Of a stretch of 64,000 nucleotides of DNA, positions 59,228-64,000 are shown one piece after another (position 1 is the stretch's first letter; the number at the start of each line of letters is the position of its first letter). The DNA is from Pseudolysinimonas_A sp049651805 (GTDB taxonomy: Bacteria; Actinomycetota; Actinomycetes; Actinomycetales; Microbacteriaceae): NCBI RefSeq assembly GCF_049651805.1, contig NZ_JBASCU010000036.1, positions 8,189 to 72,188 on the forward strand, written 5' to 3'. Both the position numbers and the translations under genes were made by a program. The notes under the pieces were generated by a model. It was not told the DNA's origin, searched no databases, and was given only the letters and a program-made list of their open reading frames with translations.

Positions 59228-59538
59228 CAGGTCGCGCTCCGGGGTCGGCGCACGCGTCGTGGGGCGGGTTGGCGACGCTCGGCGCGCAGCAGCTCGAGCG
59301 GACTCGGCCCTTCGTCGGGTCGGATCTCGTCGAACCAGTCGTCGCGGCCGAGCACGCGCAGCACCCGGATCAGCGTGGGGAGGGAGCTGCCGCGACCGCT
59401 TTCCAGCGCGGAGACCGTGGCTTTGGAGACGTCGGCTCGGCGGGCGACCTCCTCTTGGGTGAGTTGCGCGTCGATGCGGAGGCGGCGCACCTGCTCGCCG
59501 AGGGATGCCTCGGTTTCTTCGACGGTGCGTCGTGCCAT
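59227..59538 (-). CDS. hipB: HipB-type XRE antitoxin
   Basis: 103 residues from ATG 59538, which follows AGGAAGG; an upstream ATG at 59613 would read through the operator. HTH: LGEQVRRLRIDAQLTQEEVARRADVSKATVSALESGRGSSLPTLIRVLRVLG. The C-terminal tail is basic (RAERRQPAPRRVRRPR). It binds HipA and represses the operon. A palindrome at 59573-59586, upstream of the start, is the candidate binding site. Confidence 0.92.
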   Translation of the reverse strand: MARRTVEETEASLGEQVRRLRIDAQLTQEEVARRADVSKATVSALESGRGSSLPTLIRVLRVLGRDDWFDEIRPDEGPSPLELLRAERRQPAPRRVRRPRSAT

Positions 59539-59572
59539 ACACGCAACCTTCCTGATGTTAGACCAAGATCTG

Positions 59573-59586
59573 CTCGTAAGTACGAG
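59573..59586. promoter_or_regulatory. Candidate hipBA operator
   Basis: CTCGTA-AG-TACGAG, perfect 6-bp arms, lies 35 nt upstream of the hipB start. The wider pair CTGCTC...GAGCAG (about 59570-59594) encloses it. Such nested symmetry suits HipB dimers. Confidence 0.5.
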
Positions 59587-59696
59587 TAGAGCAGAGTTAC
59601 CGAGACTCGGCAACCCTCAATCGACCTCGCTGTCCTCCCACTCGACCCGGCTACGTCGTACTGGTGTAGTTGACCTCGACAGAAGGCGGAGCACCC

Positions 59697-60053
59697 GTGC
59701 GCTACATGATCCTCATTCACTCGAACGAAACAGCCGAGAGGGCGTGGGCCGACGGCGAGTCGGACGACCTCGGAGCGGCCCATGGCGCCCTGTTCGCCGA
59801 GCTGGCGGCATCCGGAGAACTCGTGGACGGCAACGAACTCGCCACCGACGACGTCGCCGTCATCGGTCGCCACAACGGCGAGCCGATCGCGACCCGCGGA
59901 CCGTCCACCGAAGGCACCGAGTGGATCGGCGGGTACTACATCGTCGACGTCGCCGACCGGGAGCGGGCCGTCGAGATCGCGGGGCGTCTCGCCGAGACCA
60001 CGTACTCGCCCATCGAAATCCGGCGCATCATGCACGCGCCGCCCACCGACTGA
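59697..60053 (+). CDS. YCII-related (DGPF) protein 1
   Basis: 118 residues from a GTG at 59697 with AAGGCGGAG upstream. YCII-fold core: RYMILIHSNETAERAW at the start, GELVDGNELATDDVAVIGRHNGEPIATRGPS, and IGGYYIVDVADRERAVEIAGRLAE. DGPF proteins of this kind are encoded with ECF42 sigma factors; their biochemical role is not settled. First gene of a three-gene operon. Confidence 0.92.
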   Translation: MRYMILIHSNETAERAWADGESDDLGAAHGALFAELAASGELVDGNELATDDVAVIGRHNGEPIATRGPSTEGTEWIGGYYIVDVADRERAVEIAGRLAETTYSPIEIRRIMHAPPTD

Positions 60054-60077
60054 CCACACTCACTCAAGGAGAACCCC

Positions 60078-60410
60078 ATGGAATACCTGCTGTTCATCGT
60101 CAGCGACCCCGCTGCGCCGACCTACATCCCCGAGGAAGACAACATCGAGGAGTGGAGCGCCGACATCGAGCGCCGCGGGGTGTCCCGCGTCGGCAACCGG
60201 CTGCGCCCGCCCTCCGACGCGACCACGGTCACCGTGCGCGACGGCCAGACGATTCTCACCGATGGCCCGTTCGCCGACACCAAGGAATGGATCGCCGGCT
60301 TCGACCTCATCGACGTCGACAACCTCGACGAGGCGATCGAGATCGCGGCGAAGCATCCGATGGCGCGATTCGGCCGCGTCGAGGTTCGCCCGGTCTGGCC
60401 GTTCGAGTGA
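60078..60410 (+). CDS. YCII-related (DGPF) protein 2
   Basis: 110 residues, ATG preceded by AAGGAG. It has the DGPF motif in full, TILTDGPFADTKEWIAGFDLIDVDNLDEAIEIAAKHPMARFG, and the N-terminal EYLLFIVSDPA. It is a distant paralogue of the preceding gene, 24 nt downstream, and overlaps the sigma gene start by 4 nt (GTGA). Confidence 0.93.
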   Translation: MEYLLFIVSDPAAPTYIPEEDNIEEWSADIERRGVSRVGNRLRPPSDATTVTVRDGQTILTDGPFADTKEWIAGFDLIDVDNLDEAIEIAAKHPMARFGRVEVRPVWPFE

Positions 60411-61701
60411 CAGCCGAGGTGAGCGGGGTGCTCGCCTCGGTGGCGGAAGCCGAGCGCCTGCGGATCGTCGCGACGCTGATCCGGATCACCGGCGACTGGG
60501 AGCTCTCGGAGGACTGCTTTCAGGATGCCGTTGCCCGCGCGCTGACCTCGTGGCCGAAACGCGGCATCCCCGACAACCCGGCGGCGTGGCTCACCACGGT
60601 CTCGAAGAACCTCGTCGTCGACGCGTACCGGCGGGCGTCGACCGAGCAGAAGACCGCCGCACAACTGGCCCGCGAAAGCGAGATCGACGCCGCGACATCG
60701 GGAGGAGATGACATGGATGCGCTCACTGCCGATGACGCCCTGGATGACGACCGCCTGCGGCTGATCTTCACCTGCTGCCACCCGGCGCTCGCGATGGAGA
60801 GCCGCGTCGCCCTGACCCTCCGCACCGTGATGGGGCTGAGCGTCGCCGAGACGGCACACGTCTTCCTCACCAGTGAGCAGACGATGCAGAAGCGGCTGGT
60901 GCGGGCGCGCGCGAAGATCCGGGACGCCGGCATCCCCTACCGAGTGCCGCCCGCGGACCTGCTGCCCGAACGCACGAGCGGCGTGCTCGCCGTGCTCTAC
61001 CTCCTCTTCACCGAGGGCTACTCGTCGGGAAGCGGCGCCGAACTCGTGCGGGCTCCGCTCGCAGAGGAGGCCATCCGGCTGACCCGGCTCATGGTCACCC
61101 TCATGGAGGACTCCCCGCAGCTGCCCGAAGTGCTGGGGTTGCTCGCTCTCGAGCTGTTCCAGCAGTCACGTGCAGCCACTCGCCTCGACGGCGCCGGTGA
61201 TCTCGTGCTGCTCGAAGACCAAGACCGTAGCCTCTGGGGTCATTCCGCTATCGCCGAAGGTGTCGCGGTTCTCGACTCGGCGGAGAGCGCTCGGCAGCGA
61301 CTCGACGGGGTGGTCGGCAGTTACCAGTTGCAGGCGCAGATCGCCGCCCAGCACGCGACGGCCGCCACCGCTGCGGCAACCGACTTCGCTCGGATCGCGG
61401 AACTCTACGCTCGACTTGTCCGGGTCGCACCGTCACCGGTGGTAGAACTCAACCGCGCAGTCGCGGTCGCGCTCGCCGAAGGTTCGGATGCCGGCCTCGC
61501 GCTACTCGACAGGCTGGATGGCGACGCGCGTCTCGCCGGATACCACCTTCTGTCGGCAACGCGTGCAGATCTCCTGCGCCGCGGCGGTCGCTTCGCCGAA
61601 GCCCTGCCGCGCTACCGGCGTGCCCTCGAACTCGCCCCCTCCGAACCCGAGCGCAGGTTCCTCCAGCAGGAATCGACGAGGTGCAGCTCAGCGGGCGATG
61701 A
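60407..61701 (+). CDS. ECF42-type sigma factor with TPR-like C-terminal extension, 3' end frameshifted
   Basis: GTG start inside the YCII stop. Sigma region 2 is LIRITGDWELSEDCFQDAVARALTSWPKRGIPDNPAAWLTTVSKN; region 4 is SRVALTLRTVMGLSVAETAHVFLTSEQTMQKRLVRARAKI. The ECF42 extension runs from about residue 180 with PPADLLPERTSGVLAVLYLLFTEGYSS and PSPVVELNRAVAVALAEGSDAGLALLD. The homologous end ERRFLQQxIDEVQLSGR then TGA (61699-61701) is reached only by adding one base near 61670. As sequenced, the frame runs on to 62218 through the opposite strand of vapC and vapB, adding about 170 unlikely residues. Confidence 0.8.
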
Positions 61702-62170
61702 CGCGGCGAACGAAGTCGCGAGGGCGCATGACCAGTCGCCCGTTCCAGTTCGGCCCGAGGTCGAGCAGATGGTGGTCGGACGTGACCAGGATGAGCGCGT
61801 CGACCCCGGCATCCTTCACGAGTGCGGCGACCAGGTTGTCTTCGTGATCGGCTACCCCGTGGTCGCGGGCCTTTGGTTCGATCACCGCGCCACCGGAGAA
61901 CTCGCAGATCTCGACGATCGCGGTGACGAATCCCTCGACAGTGCTGTCGGTCTGTCCGACGGCGCGCATGACGCGAGCGACGTTGCGCAGAATGTGCGGC
62001 GAGGCGAACAGCCGGAACCGCGAGGCGAACGCGAGCGAGACCGCGTCGGCCGCGGAGTTGTCGGTCGTCGGCGGCACATCCGGCAGCAGCGGCCAGGAAC
62101 CGTCCGCACCCAGGATGTAGTCGAGATAGACGTTGACGTCGAAGACAACCGACGTCGCCGGGTCGATCAC
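61688..62170 (-). CDS. PIN-domain toxin (VapC-like)
   Basis: 160 residues. PIN active-site acids: Asp in VVFDVNVYLDYI near residue 11, Glu/Asp in the middle (AIVEICEF), and Asp residues in HGVADHEDNLVAALVKDAGVDALILVTSDHHLLDL. It belongs to the longer PIN_3-type group that cuts RNA. The antitoxin gene overlaps by 4 nt upstream. The 3' end meets the ECF42 gene convergently, overlapping its frameshift-corrected end by about 14 nt. Confidence 0.9.
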   Translation of the reverse strand: MIDPATSVVFDVNVYLDYILGADGSWPLLPDVPPTTDNSAADAVSLAFASRFRLFASPHILRNVARVMRAVGQTDSTVEGFVTAIVEICEFSGGAVIEPKARDHGVADHEDNLVAALVKDAGVDALILVTSDHHLLDLGPNWNGRLVMRPRDFVRRVIAR

Positions 62171-62412
62171 GACGCGGCAGTCTCGCGGATCAGGTCGAGC
62201 ACTTCATCGGAGGTGTAGACGCGGCCACCACGCTCGGCTCGAGCTTCCTTGCGCAGCGCGTGCAGCCGCTCCAGGCGAAGCCGACCCTGGTAGTCGCGCA
62301 CCGCGAGCCGGAGGAACTCGCTGCGGTTGCCGTGCCCGTAGTGCTCGACCACCTCGTCGAGCGCAGGGCGGAGGTCGTCCGCGACGGCGATGCCGACGGT
62401 CTTCGCAGCCAT
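62167..62412 (-). CDS. Ribbon-helix-helix antitoxin (VapB-like)
   Basis: 81 residues. The N-terminus KTVGIAVADDLRPALDEVVEHYGHGNRSEFLRLAVRDYQGRLRLERL matches RHH/CopG repressors, and the C-terminal helix (YTSDEVLDLIRETAA) would contact the toxin. It is the first gene of the vapBC pair, with GGAGGC just upstream of its ATG. The promoter would lie in 62413-62470. Confidence 0.88.
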   Translation of the reverse strand: MAAKTVGIAVADDLRPALDEVVEHYGHGNRSEFLRLAVRDYQGRLRLERLHALRKEARAERGGRVYTSDEVLDLIRETAAS

Positions 62413-62540
62413 GACGCCTCCTGTTGCTTATGCGTAGTCAACTCTACTCAGGGTACCAGTCAGGACTGGCGCAGTGCCTTGGAGATTCTTCCTGTGGAGA
62501 ACATCCGCTCGGGTTGGCCCCGGGTTCGCACAATGGCGGG

Positions 62541-63770
62541 GTGAGCGCAGCCGTCGACCTCATCACCGACCGGGTGCGCGAACGCGTGCGGCGGGAGGGG
62601 GTCGACCTCGCCGCGGACTCCGACCTCGCCGACCGCTTCGTGCGCGAAGAGTTGCGCAGCTACTCCGAGCGCGCCCTCGGCGGCACCGCTCCGCTCATCG
62701 CCGACGAGCAGGCCGCCGCCCGCACGATCATCGCCGCCGTTACCGGACTCGGGCCCCTGCAGCCCCTCCTCGACGACCCGACGGTCGAAGAGGTGTGGAT
62801 CAACGCCCCCGACCGCATCTTCCTCGCGCGCAACGGTGTCTCCGAACGCATCCAGCTCGACCTCACCGAAGCCGACGTGCGCGACCTCGTCGAGCGGATG
62901 CTGCGCTCCACTGGCCGCCGCGTCGACCTGTCGAGCCCCTTCGTCGACGCGAGCCTGCCCGACGGGTCGCGGCTGCACGTCGCGATTCCCGACATCACGC
63001 GGGCGCATTGGGCGGTCAACATCCGCAAGTTCCGGTCGGGGATGCGCGACCTGCGCGAACTCGTGCGCCTCGGGTCGCTCACCGCGCAGGCCGCCGAGTT
63101 CCTGCACGCGAGCGTGTGGGCGGGGCTCAACATCCTCGTCTCGGGCGCGACGCAGTCGGGCAAGACGACGATGCTCGGCGCGCTACTCGCGTCGGCCCGC
63201 CCCGAGGAGCGCATCGTCACTGTCGAGGAGACCTTCGAACTTGCCGTCGCTGCACCCGACTGGGTGGCGCTGCAGTGCCGGCAGTCGTCGCTCGAAGGCA
63301 CCGGCGAGGTGACGTTGCGGCGTCTCGTGAAGGAAGCGTTGCGGATGCGCCCCGACCGCCTCGTGGTCGGCGAGGTGCGCGAAGCCGAGTCGCTCGACCT
63401 GCTCATCGCTCTCAACTCGGGGTTGCCCGGGATGTGCTCGCTGCACGCCAACTCGGCCCGCGATGCGCTGCGCAAACTCGCCACCCTGCCGCTGCTGGCC
63501 GGACGCAACATCGACGCTTCCTTCGTCGTGCCCACGGTCGCGACCTCGATCGACCTCGTCGTGCACGCCGAACTCGACCGCACCGGGCATCGGCACGTCG
63601 TCGAGATCGTCGCCCCGACCGGGCGCGCCGTCGACGGAGTGATCGAGTGGACGCGGCTGTTCGAGCGCTCCGCCGCGGGGCTCGTCGCGACCGGCGAGTT
63701 GCCGGTGCAGCGCGACAAACTCACCCGCGCGGGCGTCGACCCCGCCGAGTACCTTCGGGTCGCGCCGTGA
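62541..63770 (+). CDS. Pilus assembly/secretion ATPase (CpaF/TadA)
   Basis: 409 residues from a GTG at 62541; the open frame upstream is chance. N-terminal helical region (ITDRVRERVRREGVDLAADSDLADRFVREELRSYS) then the PilT/T2SS ATPase fold, LGPLQPLLDDPTVEEVWINAPDRIFLARNG, Walker A SGATQSGKTTMLG at about residue 201, Asp box ERIVTVEETFEL, Walker B-like RLVVGEVREAESLDLLIALNSG and the His box SLHANS. It powers a Flp/Tad-type pilus with TadB and TadC. The next gene overlaps by 4 nt. Confidence 0.95.
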   Translation: MSAAVDLITDRVRERVRREGVDLAADSDLADRFVREELRSYSERALGGTAPLIADEQAAARTIIAAVTGLGPLQPLLDDPTVEEVWINAPDRIFLARNGVSERIQLDLTEADVRDLVERMLRSTGRRVDLSSPFVDASLPDGSRLHVAIPDITRAHWAVNIRKFRSGMRDLRELVRLGSLTAQAAEFLHASVWAGLNILVSGATQSGKTTMLGALLASARPEERIVTVEETFELAVAAPDWVALQCRQSSLEGTGEVTLRRLVKEALRMRPDRLVVGEVREAESLDLLIALNSGLPGMCSLHANSARDALRKLATLPLLAGRNIDASFVVPTVATSIDLVVHAELDRTGHRHVVEIVAPTGRAVDGVIEWTRLFERSAAGLVATGELPVQRDKLTRAGVDPAEYLRVAP

Positions 63771-64000
63771 CGGTCGCCGCAGGATTGCTCCTCGGAGTCG
63801 GGTTGTTGCTCATCGCGTCGCCGCTCCTCTGGCCGCGCACGGCATCCGCTCGCCCGCGCCGCTCGCCCCTCGACGGATGGCGCACCCGCCTCGCGCAGGC
63901 GGGGCTCGGTCGGGTGGCGGTGGGGGTTCCGATCGCGGTGAGCATCCTCGCCGGCCTCGTCGCCGGAGCCGTCGTGCTCGCGATCGCGCCCGTTCCCGCG
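63767..64000 (+). CDS. TadB-like pilus assembly membrane protein, partial (3' end outside window)
   Basis: The first 78 residues are visible. GTG in the GTGA overlap with the ATPase stop. Two hydrophobic segments, VAAGLLLGVGLLLIASPLLW (about 3-22) and VAVGVPIAVSILAGLVAGAVVLAIAPVPA at the window end, separated by PRRSPLDGWRTRLAQAGLG, which is the usual N-terminal layout of TadB/T2SSF-type proteins following CpaF. The assignment relies on order as much as sequence. Confidence 0.8.
   Translation, partial: MTVAAGLLLGVGLLLIASPLLWPRTASARPRRSPLDGWRTRLAQAGLGRVAVGVPIAVSILAGLVAGAVVLAIAPVPA

Noticed and set aside
61702..62218. About 170-residue C-terminal extension of the ECF42 sigma factor
   Set aside because: It is the antisense of vapC and vapB and has no family-like pattern; a one-base loss near 61670 explains it better.

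Overview
This window reads as chromosome of a high-GC actinobacterium, most likely a member of the Microbacteriaceae. The evidence is strong G/C third-position bias, frequent GTG starts, dense operons with 1-8 nt overlaps, UPF0182, DUF6458 and DUF3039 genes, an actinobacterial NAPRT-murI-rph-rdgB gene order, a TRAP/qsu-type shikimate cluster, and the recurrent GGATG(C/T)C word. No plasmid, phage, insertion sequence, rRNA or CRISPR array is visible.

Layout. 1-2 kb: 3' end of a UPF0182 gene, a hairpin repeat and the initiator tRNA. 2-5 kb: AraC regulator facing an aldehyde dehydrogenase, then a Phd/RelE module. 5-11 kb: tctCBA tricarboxylate transporter facing a CitA/CitB-type two-component system. 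11-16 kb: small lipoproteins, a nitrilase, a PKD protein, an HtrA protease and a GT2 glycosyltransferase. 16.7-25.4 kb: an envelope cluster with a fused double TagF-like polymerase, two tandem TagF-like paralogues, an EcsC-like protein, TagH/TagG exporter and a nucleotidyltransferase. 25.6-28.4 kb: a second ABC pair. 28.4-33.3 kb: DUF3039, an endonuclease-like protein, NAPRT, murI, rph and rdgB. 33.3-34.9 kb: a decayed patch with a frameshifted tautomerase, an intact CDF metal exporter, and remnants of an MntR-like regulator and a metal-ABC permease. 35-41 kb: DedA, tRNA-Leu, a PHP protein, and a TetR/MMPL pair. 41.3-49.1 kb: a divergent shikimate/quinate catabolic cluster. 49-53 kb: desaturase, TetR and hydrolase, EamA, VOC. 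53-57 kb: two adjacent dynamin-like GTPases. 57-62.4 kb: an ECF sigma with a membrane partner, hipBA, YCII-YCII-ECF42 and vapBC. 62.5 kb to the end: start of a tad/cpa pilus operon.

How the genes work together. The clearest system is the shikimate/quinate cluster: a TRAP transporter (dctPQM), an AroE-type dehydrogenase, a QsuB-type dehydroshikimate dehydratase and AroQ would take up and convert hydroaromatic acids to protocatechuate. It also holds a phosphotriesterase-family hydrolase and a TetR regulator, and two palindromes of one architecture lie in the divergent promoter. The envelope cluster should build and export a phosphodiester-linked wall polymer. Three toxin-antitoxin modules are present (Phd/RelE, HipBA, VapBC).

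Structure beyond genes. A 53-nt palindromic element occurs four times, each time near a gene 3' end. A second palindromic element occurs twice, once inside the murI reading frame. The ECF42 sigma gene appears to have lost one base near its end, which makes its frame read on through the antisense strand of vapC and vapB.
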